Assembly (NCBI GenBank): GCA_019633425.1
Contig: WSUB01000147.1
Span: forward strand, 1-64,000
Origin: Tulasnella sp. 424
Lineage: Eukaryota; Basidiomycota; Agaricomycetes; Cantharellales; Tulasnellaceae
Length of the DNA stretch: 64,000 nucleotides
Reading direction: 5' to 3'
This document shows, one piece after another, positions 32,936-44,465 of the stretch. A program made the translations under genes and the position numbers. The stretch's first letter is position 1; each line of letters starts with the position of its first letter. A model generated the notes under the pieces. It saw nothing but the letters and a program-made list of their open reading frames with translations, made no database searches and was not told the DNA's origin.

Positions 32936-33835
32936 ATGGCTGACAACCAACAACGTTCATCGACTCCTTCTCTCGTAGCAGAATCCATCTTAGACGACGA
33001 CACCAACACTCTCATCCTCGCGTCTCTTCCAACCGCCTTCTTCCATGCTGAAGTTCTCGCAGCGCTTCGCGCTCACTTCGAGACCTACGGTTCGCTTCAC
33101 ACTTGGGCTCCTCTAAAGGGATTCAGCCGCGTCGTCATGGTCTACTACGATGCAGAGCATGCTGGGAAGGCCAAGGTGGACTGCGATGAGATGGTCCTAG
33201 CTGATGAACAGGGCAAAGTGTACGTTCCTACGGGTCCTGTGACTGGGTCTCGGCACTGACATCAAATCACCTCCAGTATCTCGACACCTCTGCGCGTTTA
33301 CCGAGGAACCAATACCGAACTGTTTAGTGAAACCGACCGACTTCCTGTGCCACATATCCCTCACAATTTCCTCATCTCTCCACCCGGCTCGCCTCCTGTC
33401 GGCTGGGAAGCCGCTCAGGAGGAACCACCCAATACCGATACGCTTGCCTCGGACCTCGTCGCTGCTCTCGAGCGCCTTCAACTTAACCGTGCTCGACCTG
33501 TGAGGGATGGGGTTCAGCTGATCATGTCACCTGACGATGACGACGACGGCCAGGACGTCACGATGGGTGATGGTTCTCCTCCACCCAGGCAAGGCTTGAC
33601 GGTGTTCCTCGAAGATGCGGATTACCGCCCTGACAATAAAGCCCCAGATGGGACCATCACTCCCGTGGCAGAAGGATTATGGGAGGGCGAAATGATGCGA
33701 GGTGGCATTGGGCAAGTCCGCGCTACTGTCGCCAGTATGCAGCGAGATGGCCAAGGCACACCTGGAGTTCTCGGTTCGCCAGGCGGGCGCGTCGCTCGTG
33801 TACCAACGCCACGACCACCTGTAACAATTGAATGA
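32936..33835 (+). CDS. RCN1: Calcipressin, regulator of calcineurin
   Basis: Two exons, 32936-33219 and 33277-33835, give 280 residues. The N-terminal half has the RRM-like fold seen in calcipressins (NTLILASLPTAFFHAEVL, then FSRVVMVYYDAEHAGKAK). The signature is FLISPPGSPPVGWE at about residues 130-143, the Ser/Pro motif that contacts calcineurin and is phosphorylated in homologues. It is followed by NTDTLASDLVAALERLQ and an acidic stretch (DDDDDGQDVTMGD). The C-terminus carries Thr-Pro and PRPPVTIE, possibly a docking site. The protein modulates the Ca2+/calmodulin-dependent phosphatase in the cytosol. Start chosen as the first Met, directly after the short divergent promoter. Confidence 0.9.
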
Positions 33836-35681
33836 ACCCTTGGTAAGTCATATCCACTGCACTCGCCACTTTTGTCACTTGAGTCTCGTTGATGATCAAA
33901 CTGAGCGTGGGTACGGAGTCAACGGACTTGACATTGACGAACGCTTTAAATTTTAATCCAATCGTTGCTACTGAATTTTGATTCATTTCACTCTATTTGT
34001 CACCGAAATCGTTCGTGAAGCTGACGCGTGATCTTGGTCTCTAGGTCTCCTGACTTGTACCTCTTGAATGGACTAGACGTAGTATGTCTCTTCCAAACCC
34101 CGGGTCCTGATTTGTACTGAAAGTCTGCCAGGTTCTTACGGCGCCTTCTGCGTCGCGTTGCATGTCACCTAGACTCGCTATCATCTCGTCATCAATATCA
34201 ATGTTGCCTTGTAAGTTTTCTGTTTACCTTCATTTCACCAAAGCTTTTTGCTTTGTCTCTTTCAAAGATGAGATCCAAAAGCATTTCACAGACCTGTTCG
34301 AGAAAGCATACATGTCGACGATAGCTTCAACCAGACTCTGATCATTCCCGCCTGCAACGTTTCTTCTTATCTGGCAGCTTACCAACTTTACTCCAGGTTC
34401 TTAGTCTTGTAACACATTTCACACGCGTAGGCGCGGCGTCGATGCACAGCATCCCGGCTCACGGTATGTTCTTTCCTCGATATTCTTCTTCTTCGTCATC
34501 CTTTCATCAGTAATGATGAGCATTTGACCAATTCTGCTACTGAGGAATCCGTGCGGATAACCCAATACCAAAACCAAAACATCTCTGACCTTCCGTTTCT
34601 CCTGATTCTCCTGTTGATCCCTGCCTTGATCACCCGCTAAATCGAACTTCGTTTGTAGGCCCGCAACATCTCTGCGACTGCAAGCTTTTGTGACCTTGCC
34701 AACGGGTGAGTGAGCTTCGGTCGGATGCGTCCGCTGGTCGTCGGACGGAACCATCCTAAGGATGAACATACTATTACTCAGCTCACTAAGAACACTCCAT
34801 ATCTACCCTTATTTTTGGAGTTGTGATGAGATTATAGTCCGTGAGACTGAATTTTTGATGGATTCCGTCCAAGACCTTCTGCCGGATCGCCATGGGACAA
34901 AGCTCCTTTTACTGATAACCCCCCTCTTTGTCTAGATCATGCAGTTCCGATGCCACTTCATTAAACTATGTTTCCCGACTGATCAGTAAGCCAAATCTGC
35001 TTGCCTGTTTGTTCGATCTCTCCCTTCAATCACCGAATCAGCCAGGTCAGCCAGGTCTTCATTATTCCTCACTCCATCTTTTCCTGATGTAATGTTCGCA
35101 TGAACAATGGCGCTAGTCTTGCACGACAATGCTGCGTTCACTTGTTAACCATCTTTCGGGTCTGATCTTTCCCCTCCCCCTCCCCCTCCCACTCTGCCTC
35201 CCTTCTTGTTCCTGTGGTTATAGATAGATTACTGACACGAATACTACCTTCAGATCTCAGCGCTTCCCGGACCAGGTGGATACAGCATTGGCCGTCTACT
35301 TAAATCGGTGGGTCCAGGATTTTCCGCGAGCACGACTCTATGATGATCTTACACGGATGTAAAACACATTGCTCGTGTTCCGTATTCACCCTGGGGAATA
35401 TCACCGTTGCCTTCCTCCTGAACTCCTTCATCTGCGATTGATATTCGTTGCTAACTTGGGCCGTTTCTCCAGCTTTTCTGTATTGCTTGATACTTGCACC
35501 TGAGCAAGGTAAGTCCGGTCACATTCTATGACAAAATGGCTGTATCGTTGTAACGAGAAGTCAATGGATGATACTTTGCATTTACGCGCGATGGAGTTAC
35601 CCGTTCGATATGCATTTATTTCACTCGACATCTAAACTAAGCCACTCATTCAGACGCAGACATGGGTGAAAATGTCCAAAG
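33836..35681. other. 1.85 kb gene-free, pyrimidine-rich stretch
   Basis: No open frame here has conserved motifs or usable splice partners. The sequence is pyrimidine-rich on the plus strand, with many TTTC/CTTT and GATC words and a CCCCCT microsatellite at 35170-35191. The longest open frame (34769-34419, minus) is 116 codons without any recognisable feature. It could hold untranslated regions or a non-coding transcript, but nothing specific is seen. Confidence 0.5.
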
Positions 35682-37858
35682 CTAAGAGAGCGCCATCGCC
35701 ATGTCCCAGAATGCAATTTCAAGCTTCACGACTCGCTCCCATACTTGTAGGAGTTCTGAGTACTTCTTAGCAGAAGGAGGTTCCTGCGAAATTCTGGCTT
35801 CGAGGGTGTCTGTTGGAAGCACCTCAGCTCAAGATACGACGCTAGGTTCTGACCAGAACTAACCGATCCCGATGCTAACCGCAGTTTGGTAGTCATTCCC
35901 CGAGTAGTCGTTAATCCATCTAAAGAATGAATTTCAATTTGTTGACCAGCCCATCCCGTTGCAGACTAAAACTCACTTTTCGTAGGGATTCCCTTTCACA
36001 TAGAACCCACTGTCTGGGTTCAACGCATTATGCTTGAGCCATAGTCCGACTTCTCCATATCCTAGTAGGCACGCCAGAAGAGCGACCAGGAGCGTCAGAT
36101 CATCGCCACGCAAACCAGCCTCGAGAATGTAAGTCGTATAGCCGCTGAGGGCAGCTGATTCTTGGGTATTCAGCACCTCCTTTTCGGTTACCCCGAAGGT
36201 TTGACAGTAGGCAACGTGCATTCCGGTTTCGCGTACGATATGCGCAATCGTCCGAGCGCAGGAATCAAGGGCTGGGAACGTTGATGATTTGGCAGCGAGG
36301 AGTCTACAGTGGTGGTATCCATACAGACATTCGTTGACGTTAGCAAAGGGTCATCATGAGCGTGCAAGGTTCAGGTCGCTCACCCGTAAGCTCTAGCGTA
36401 GTGCTTCAAGTAGTGATAGTCTTGCCTTGAAGCACATTCAACTTCGGCACCATGGTCGACGATTCACGGTTACTCACTTGATGAAGTGGACAAAGTTAGC
36501 CTGCGGTAGTACTCCTTTCCCCAACTGGACAACGAAATCGTGTTGGACGTAATCCTTCCACAGATTCTGAGTTGATTGGATGAGAGTTGAAATGAACGGG
36601 GCAGGGCATGTGGTAGTCGGCCTAAATGGCTATTAGGTGGGCTGCAAACGGAATGTGGAATAGACGTACGAGGGAAGGATCCTGCTTTGGTTCGCGTGAA
36701 TGTGATTCAGAGGGCCATGACCACGCCCCATCGGAACAGCTGTCGCAATTGCTTGATGGGTGTAATTTGCGGCGACTTCCACAGCCTTTTCAACTGGCCC
36801 AAGTGAAAAGAAGGTCAAGTTGCAGGAGCTGACATACCAAAACAGCACTCACCAGAAACGCCCTTGGCCAATTCACATGCAATGGCAGAGGCGAGTGTGC
36901 AACCCGTACCGTGGGTGTTCTTGCTTTCGACTAGAGGACGAACGAACAAGGAACCTTTCCCGCCAGTCCACAGAACATCTACAACAGCCTGGTCGTCTAC
37001 ACGTTCCTCAGTAGACTTTATTCGTGCAAGACGCAAGATGTAGGGCTCGTCTGGACCACATTGGTGGTACCAATGTAAGCGGGCGAGTGGCACGACCCCA
37101 TCATCTCGAGCCCTCAGAATATCCGAGATCTTCAGCGCCAAGTGTCCACCCTTGACAAGCACAGACACGGATGAACATGCTTTTGATATCTTCTCCGCAG
37201 CCGCTATCATTCCTGGAATGGAACGAATATCTTCTTTCGCCCCGCTTCCCGTGAGCTGTTTCAAAATCAACTCAGCTTCAGGGATATTAGGCGTCACTAG
37301 GGTTGCAAGAGGTAGCATGTCCGTGCAGAGACCTGCTACAGCGTCTTCTTGGAGAAGTGTGTGGCCCGATGTCGAAACCATAACAGGATCGACGACGATG
37401 GAAGGGAATGCGCCTCCCAGGGCTCGCCGACGGGTCGTAAGCTCGTTGACCACTGCTTCGATGATGGGTTTGTCATGCAGCATTCCAGTCTTTATAGCAT
37501 GGATGGGGATGTCGTCAAAGACAGCAGCCAACTGCAGGTTGAGAGCGTCGACATCCAGTGGCATCGCTTGATTACCGGAGACTCTCACCTGATCTCGGAC
37601 GAACGCGGGAGGACAAGGATATATGCCTTGCACTCCAGTTGTGTTCTGGGCCGTTAGTGCAGTGACCGCGGTTGAGCCATAGCATCCTAGAGCAGTTATC
37701 GTCTTGATGTCCGCCTACAGCCGACATATGTGTGTGAACTTTTCATTTCCATAAATGACATAGCCACTGACCAGGACACCGGCACCTCCTGATGAATCCG
37801 TGCCAGCGATGGTCAAGACAGACGGGATCGTTCCGCGTTGGTTGTTGGAAGAAGACAT
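35682..37858 (-). CDS. THI20: Bifunctional hydroxymethylpyrimidine phosphate kinase / TenA thiaminase (Thi20-like)
   Basis: Exons 37858-37772, 37714-36853, 36793-36670, 36621-36478, 36425-36384, 36303-35977, 35919-35864 and 35809-35682 give 589 residues. The first half is an HMP/HMP-P kinase: VLTIAGTDSSGGAGVLAD, then YGSTAVTALTAQNT, IKTGMLHD, VVDPVMVSTSGHTLL, LVTPNIPEAE, and HGTGCTLASAIACELAKG with the catalytic GTGC. The second half is a TenA domain: LWKDYVQHDFVVQLGKG, QDYHYLKHYARAYG, ILEAGLRGDD, NPYEKWINDYSGNDYQTAV, and a family C-terminal helix ending near 35682. The kinase makes HMP-PP for thiamine synthesis; TenA salvages degraded thiamine. The two-domain order matches yeast Thi20. Start at the Met shortly before the glycine-rich ATP-site region. 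Confidence 0.93.
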
Positions 37859-38238
37859 GACTGTGAGTGAACGGTTCGGCAAGCTAGGCCGGTCGAACTT
37901 TGAGAAAAGGCGCAAGCAAGTCGCACGGACCTCGAGAACGCCGCCGTTCTCTCAAAGTGGGGTTCCAATGTTGGCGTATTTCAATTCAACTACTTTGTAC
38001 TTTGCGGACAAATACGACTACACATGGAGTGGGAGATACGAGGAAGGAAATGTATGATAGGTGAACAATGACGTGATCCTAAAACGCAGGGTATGAAGGG
38101 CTGGAGACAACAGGCTGAGACGCGAGAGGAAGAATTACAGATAAAGGATGATGAGATGTGGAATCCCTCGGGCCAGATAAAGACTCATGACTTGGAGGTG
38201 GGTTCTATGGTACGCCCACACTCCAAACTCGGGCTGGT
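37859..38238 (-). other. Intergenic region between THI20 and DUF6699-type gene
   Basis: This 380-bp gap contains the upstream region of the thiamine gene and the 3' flank of the next minus-strand gene. I see no riboswitch; fungal TPP riboswitches usually sit inside a 5' intron, and no conserved TPP-aptamer core is evident here. Confidence 0.4.
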
Positions 38239-39665
38239 TCATCGGGTATGCAGCATAAGCTCAAAGGTGGCAGGGAAATCAGCCACATCCATCCTTTGCT
38301 CGCAAAGTTCTTTGTCTGCTAGCTTGAGCCCAGCAAACATAGTCCGCTCCATCAAGAAGTCGCCTCGAAGCAGTGCCTCGGGCATAATTCCTCCAGGAGC
38401 ACCCATCTCCGTCGAACGATTCCACTTGTAAGCCATAAGAATTTCGCTCTGTGTACCGGGATCTGTTCGACCCCAGTCGTCCTCCTCGCTGGCATTGACG
38501 CGGAAGTGGTCGTGGATGGCGTTGATGACATCGGAGACAGTGATACCAGCCGGAGAATCTGTGGAGACTTGGATAACCCAAGCGGTGAAGCGGGTGACAA
38601 GGCGCATGAGTTTGAGACGAGGGAAAGTAGCAGGATCCTTGCGCCCTTTCGACCACGATTTACGAGGGGGTTCGTTGGAAACGTGAATGGTGTTGGGTGG
38701 GAAGAGAACGTCGAAGACTAGGAAGGGATCAGAGCTATCCCGGGTTTCGGCGATGGGTCGAAGGAGTGGATGGATCTCCATGACAGGTGGTTTGACGATG
38801 TTAAACACAAGGTGGTCGAGTGCGGGAGCATCTGCAACAGACAGGAAGAGTGTCAATATGCGGCGTGCCGAGAGACGCGGCAAACCTCAACCAAGATGTA
38901 CGCACAGTCAGTACCAGGGAACCACTTCCCAATCGCCATATCTACTTCTTGCTGGCCAGGTCGTCCAATCACGCTGCCACCCCCCATTCCTCCACCTCCT
39001 CCAGGACGACCAACACCTGCTGTTGTCGGAGGGATAACGGGGTCGAGCAAGCTTTGTTGGGGTAATGGGGTCATGTAAGGAGTGGCATACCCCGCAGGAG
39101 CAGCTGCTGAGCCGAACATCGCTGCAGCTGCCGCAGGATTGCCTCCATACGGAAAACCTGCTGGTGCGTAAGGGTACGGAGAAGGCTGTGGATAGGGAGA
39201 GAATCCGTATCCCATAGCCTGAGGACCAGCAGGAGCGTATCCAAATGGCGCTCCATATCCTCTTGGAGCCATCTGCCCCTGCCCTGGAAGCCCAGCAGAA
39301 GCTGGTCCCGGAGTTCGTAGTTGGGAAGGCTGCTGACCTCCAGGTCTCCGAGGTGCTTGATACCGCTGCATCATTCCCATGGCCATGTTTGGATCGGCAA
39401 AGCCGCTCCCAGGTCCTCCAGCAAAATCATCAACTTCTGCATATCCGCCAAACCCGGCCGGATACCCATATCCTGGCATACCCATGTATCCTGCGTGGGG
39501 AGATCCTGGCAAACCCGAGATTGGTGGATGAGCAAGACCCGGACGTCCTAAACTTGAGTGCTGCTCTGGGAGCATTCCCTGGTTTTGGACAGGGGATGAC
39601 TCGCTTGACGAGGTGACATCCGGGGGGATTGGTGGGACGAAGGGCGTAGGGGATGGTTTGAACAT
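38239..39665 (-). CDS. DUF6699-type protein with Gly/Pro/Tyr-rich N-terminus
   Basis: Two exons, 39665-38906 and 38831-38239, give 450 residues. The first 245 are low complexity, dominated by Gly, Pro, Tyr, Met and Gln (PGYGYPAGFGGY, YPYAPAGFPYGG, AAAAAMFGSAAAP). The C-terminal 200 form a DUF6699-like domain: GTDYAPALDHLVFNIVKPP, EIHPLLRP, DPATFPRLKLMRLVT, GITVSDVINAIHDHF. DUF6699 is common in basidiomycetes and has no known biochemical function. A second, much shorter DUF6699-type gene lies at 57151-58125. The GYP-rich head resembles low-complexity domains of RNA-granule proteins, but that is only a composition argument. Confidence 0.75.
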
Positions 39666-42600
39666 TTCGTGTTGATCGGTCGACTATACGCAACTACTGT
39701 AGTATTGCGTGTTAGGGTAAGCACAATAGGATGTTAGACATCTTTAGAATTACATACCAACCGGTTCAGTGTATAAGCCGTGAGGGCAATCCCACTGTGG
39801 GCCTTTGACTGCCAAACTGAGGCTAATTGTAATAATGACTGGGCCTTTTTCCTACGGTAGTCGGTGCCCTCGGTCAAGACGTAAAGATGCGTAATGTGAA
39901 TGTCGTGACGTCCTCTGCGTGGTTGTGATGTAGACCAAGAGCGGACTTGACGGAGGGACGAGAAAGGGTGAGGTTGAAGCGAGCCCGGAGATCCTCGCAG
40001 AAGAGCGTGGCTGCCTCATGTCGCATCGATTCACCCACCGTTCAGATCAGACAGCCTTCCCCAACCTCAGTGTCTACCCCTCCGAATTCAGGAGCCTTGT
40101 CGCCCTAAATCAACCAGCATATTGCTTCCAATACATGTAGAAAATATGGGATGTCGTGATTTCGAATGGGGACATCAATATCGGCCAGGAACAGCCGCTG
40201 CTTTCCTATTTGGGAAAGATCGCCAATTGCGTCCCAAACGTCGTCCAAAAGCTATCGCATACTGCCGTCACGAATTTCGAGGTCGTTCTACGGCTGTAAG
40301 TCAACGTTGAGACTTCCTGAATCCCATCATTCGCTTTCGGGCGGACATGCATCGCCTCCTTGGTCCCATCCTCCTCGTCGCATTCCGCAGTATAGGAAAG
40401 CCCTTGCTATACGATAAGAGACTTGCATGGTCGCCCTTCGTCTGGTGGTTGCGTCTCTGGTCTTTTCTCTTTGGTCGCTGGTATTCTGCATGTAGCCCGT
40501 AACTCGATGATCCTCGGGGGTTTGGGCTTACGATCCCCAGCCTCCAACACGCTGCGAGGCAAGGTCGCCGATTAATAACTATCGGACGTCTAGCATGGAT
40601 GGGAAGGGCAAGCGACACAGACTCGGAATAGCATGGCTGCACAGGATCATCGCTTGGACGCGGTATCGTCCACCTCTTTGTATACGGCTGAGCCCTTCGG
40701 TACACAGAGGACTTATGATCCAGGCGTGTACTTGCATCCTGTCGTCGACGGCGAAGGTGACGATCTCAGGTCTCCAATGAGGAGGATCATTGCTAGAAGG
40801 CTCAGATTCTCCACCAATCGTTTCCTTTGTCGCCGTGCACGCTCTCTGAATCTCCAAATACACCGTTTCATTGGAGAATTGGATCTATGGGCAATAATAT
40901 TACTCGGTTGTTGCATGATTTTAATTGCGACGGTGGCCAGGAGGCGGCAGTCCAGCTCCAGGAGCCATGCTGCAATCTAAATTCTCGTCAGATGTCACCA
41001 ACAACGTTCAACTCTCTAGTCGTAGCTCACTCCATTTTTCCTGTCTAGTCGGCGGCAACGGGAGCTTTGGTGCTGTTAAGGCATCCTTGCTGGAGTGGCA
41101 GCATAAGCGCCTGCTCTTTCGTACTCCCAGCAGCTATCCGTTGCCCGATCGTCGAAGGCTCCTCTAGTAGAGACTAGCAGCGTATCTATGCTTAAGGCGT
41201 AGTTGGAGTCCAGCTGCTCTGGCGGTCCTGGGCAGAGGAAGGATCAGTTCTAGCTCAGCCCCCGCTCTACTCGTCTCGTGAAGCGCATTCGAAGTCTTAC
41301 CGTTTGCGATTAAGACAGACGGAAGAAAGAACGATATATCTGTGGTATTGCGGCGCTGACTGGCGTGAACTCGATGTCAGCGGTGGGAGAAAGCCACTGC
41401 TGGGCTTGCGATCCAACGGAAGGCGAGGCGGTCGACAGCCGTTCTAATCATCGAGGTCCGGATTATGGAGTGGCTCCAATGGACGCCATGTAGGAGTGAG
41501 ATAGAGAGGGCGAGAGGATGTCATTGCAGGTGTGTTAGATATCCTAGGGGATGTCGAGCAGCGAGTGATCAGCGTCATGGACAGAGTCCACGAAGAATAC
41601 CATCAATAGAAGAGAGCACCCAGAGCACTCTGCGCAGAATCGACGCGGTTCTATTCGCTTCAATCATTACTTGAGGCTAGAGATAACCGAAAGAGCGGAG
41701 GGGACGTGAAGTTCGACCTGCGACGCTCGGTGGAAGCAGCGTCAGTCTACATGAGAACGTTGCCCTCACGCGGCTCGGGTGAAGTGGTCTGGACGCAGTA
41801 AGATCAACGTCTGGGACGAGGCAAATCTGTTAGGAGGGTAGTCAGTCGCGATCATGTCTTCAATGAGGTCCGGCGATGGAAAACGCTGCCAGTAGGCGCC
41901 CGCTCCCCGACATCGCCAATTCTCCACCTATCACAAACTCTGACACCTTATTCACTTGAAATAACAGCACCTCCCATCCGAATACGCTGCAGCCCAACAG
42001 TTCCGGCTCAGTTTATCCCGTGGGGCATGCCCAAGAGGCCGTCCGACCTGGCCGACACTAGCGCTTTCCGCCCGCCAGGCTAAAATCTTCGGTGGACACC
42101 CCACGAGCTAGCACCACCCCAAACTTTTTCTGTAGTAATATTGGGGTGATGATCCTCGGAAACGTTTTCACAACTTTGGCACAGAAGCGGCGCAAGGTTC
42201 GCGTCAATCCTGGGGTTTGTCGGGTCCAAGGGAGCGTGACTGTCAAGAATCGCGCGGGATGAAACACGCCTGATCGTTCCTAGGAGCATCGCAGCCACGC
42301 AAAGGAGCCATTATGTGTCGACGATGCGGAGCCAAGGTTGACATGCCTCCATCGGACGCGATCACACCCAAATCCGGGCAGGAGTGCAAGCTCCATTATC
42401 TTGCCAAGCGAAAAGCAGTTCCAAATAGTCAAAATAAGGAAACAAAGAGATATTGTACTGTCAAACGACTGCTGAAAGTGCCAAGGAACATGGTGAGGTG
42501 GTAGAAAAGAACTACGGCCACCGATCCCCGATCATGCAGCATGCGAGAAGCCTCAGCCCAGCAACGAGGGTTTGTGCGTTTGCATCCACCCGTCTAGAAG

Positions 42601-42677
42601 TCGCCAAAAATGGGCGACAACGGATTTGTCGACGTGTCGCTTGAATTGATCGATCTATTAGTAGGAAGCACGTTGGA
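39666..42677. other. 3 kb without a supported gene; one possible relic
   Basis: Nothing here can be assembled into a convincing gene. The best candidate is a plus-strand frame from ATG 40018 to a GTAAGT donor near 40315 (MSHRFTHRSDQTAFPNLSVY ... KIWDVVISNGDINIGQEQ ... VVQKLSHTAVTNFEVV). It reads like protein but is cut by one TAG at 40138-40140. Around 41852 a short ATG frame (MSSMRSGDGKRC) with a splice-like continuation may be another piece. The rest has only short, inconsistent frames. Confidence 0.4.
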
Positions 42678-44166
42678 TCAGCATGATTCTCGGAAGGTGC
42701 ACCAATTTGCGTCGACAGGTACCTTGAGTTCGGACACGTTCCAGTCTTTTATGCGCGGATTCGGTGGGTCGCTCATCCAAGAAAAGTAAATGCCTTTCAC
42801 TAGGAAAAAGTCAAATCGAAGGTGAGTTCCGCGTCGCGAGGGTAGTACCAAGGGAGAAAATGCACCGTTATGGAAAAGCTGTTTTGGTTCGGTCCACTTG
42901 TAGGGTTTAAATTGCCACTCCTGACCGGTGGTCATTACACAGACAACGCGATCCCAAGCGTCGGGTCCAAATTTTGCCAGCGCATCTACCCCATCCACAG
43001 CAAAATACTTGATCCTCGTTTCAATTTCCTTTCCGCTAGAGTCGATGTGCGTTTTCCTTCGATAAATTGGAATCATGTCCTCCGTCTTACCGCCATTTCG
43101 CTGCCTCGCTGATTCGGAGGCTTCGTACTGTGACTCTTCGAGGAACTTTTTAATGTTGTGAAGGGTGAGGAGGGCCGTCGGTGAAGAAGATACCATGATG
43201 ATGGGGAATATACGGGGTTTCTTTGAGCCAGGCTTGGAGCTGGGGTTGCTGGCGGCAGAAGCAGACACGGCAGGGGCCGAGCCTTTCCCTCCTTTGGCAG
43301 CAGACTTGAGCTGTGCAACATACTCCTTTATTTGTGTGAAGTTCTGCAAAGGAAGAATGTAACAAAGAAAAAATAGAAACCATGTGAGCGTCGTATCCAT
43401 TAGCGGAGCGAAGCGATGCTAAATGGCATTCCTCGGGGAGGAGGCCGGAGAAAGGGGCAATACGTGACTGAAACTACTCACATTAACTTTCACACCGCGA
43501 AGGACGGTGTTTCTGTCCCTCAGTTCGATCTCGTTTGCTCGAATCTTCTTCACAGCTTCCAAGTCGGCGGCATCAGGGACGTACGAACGTTTGCTCCCTC
43601 CCGGCCGTTGCTGCGCCGAGGCAGTCCCGCCTGGCTTGCTTGGAGAAAGCGTTGATGAAGGAAGTGTCGCAACATTGGGTGGCGGTGTTTTGGGCGTGGT
43701 TGAGGCGTCTGAGGGTTGGCAAGTGAGCGGGAGAAACAACCTGACAACATGCGACCGACTCGCCTTGAGAAAGAGGTGCCAAGCGATCGTGGTTTTGGAT
43801 CTTGCCCTCCAGCCAGTCGAGAACTGGTCGTCGGTCCGTTAACTGAACGTAGATGACCACTTCGGTGGTAGCCTGCCTCATGTAAACCGCGGCCGGCTCC
43901 GTCCTCGTGTTCCAAGTCAAAGCAATAGAGTCCAAGGCAAAGAATTTCGATGGATCCGCGCTGGGGTCCATTGCTAGAGCCTCCTTGTCGCTGGTCGGTC
44001 TTCTCCATCGCGTTGGTGTGGTCTTGGGCATAACCGCCGCGGAGCCGAGTTTAACATGAGTTGCCGCCTTCAACGACTGTACAGGCGCTCCATCTTTGAG
44101 ATAGGTTATGGCTTCATTACGCTTGATGGCGTCTTGTAGAGCGAGCAGAGGATCTGCCGAGCTCAT
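42678..44166 (-). CDS. CDC73: Cdc73/parafibromin, Paf1 complex subunit
   Basis: Exons 44166-43764, 43708-43482, 43343-42866 and 42799-42678 give 409 residues. Cdc73 is part of the Paf1 complex, which travels with RNA polymerase II and supports histone modification. The N-terminal region matches the family (MSSADPLLALQDAIKRNE, YVQLTDRRPVLDWLEGKI). The middle contains GSKRSYVPDAADLEAVKKIR and RDRNTVLRGVKVN. The C-terminal Ras-like domain is complete: FPIIMVSSSPTALLTLHNIK, FLEES, then DRVVCVMTTGQEWQFKPYKW, VKGIYFSW, VSELKVPVDANW. Intron 1 (43709-43763) can be joined in frame only with a GC donor (AAG|GCGAGT), giving a normal 55-nt length. Intron 2 (138 nt) is long for this contig. Confidence 0.92.
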
Positions 44167-44465
44167 CGTCGATGTCGCGGTTCAGGTCGAAATCGTAGTA
44201 GAACGTCACACGGTCGGAAAGGGACTTTGTTACATGGAGCGGGCAAGAGTCTCGGATTTAGGTTTGGATGAAGCTTTAAGATAAAAGTACAGCGATAGTC
44301 TGAAGAGCGGAAAACATGAGACAGTAATTTATCTACGAGACAGAACATATCCTAATGGGGTCAGCTAGTAAGAACACAAATTGGAGTCGAAGCGAAGGAG
44401 GGGGGAAATATAAGATACGAAAGGGTATTCAAGAAAAGGAAGAAATGAATAATGGTGGTGGTAAA

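Noticed and set aside
34419..34769. 116-codon minus-strand frame in the 33.8-35.7 kb gap
   Set aside because: No motif, no splice extension, and composition unlike the neighbouring proteins. It is expected by chance in 1.8 kb.
35170..35191. CCCCCT repeat as part of a CRISPR-like or telomere-like array
   Set aside because: It is a short uninterrupted microsatellite without spacers, in a eukaryotic contig.
39071..39693. Several long frames opposite the Gly/Pro-rich DUF6699 gene
   Set aside because: They are mirror frames created by GC-rich repetitive codons on the other strand. The minus-strand model joins to a conserved domain; these do not.
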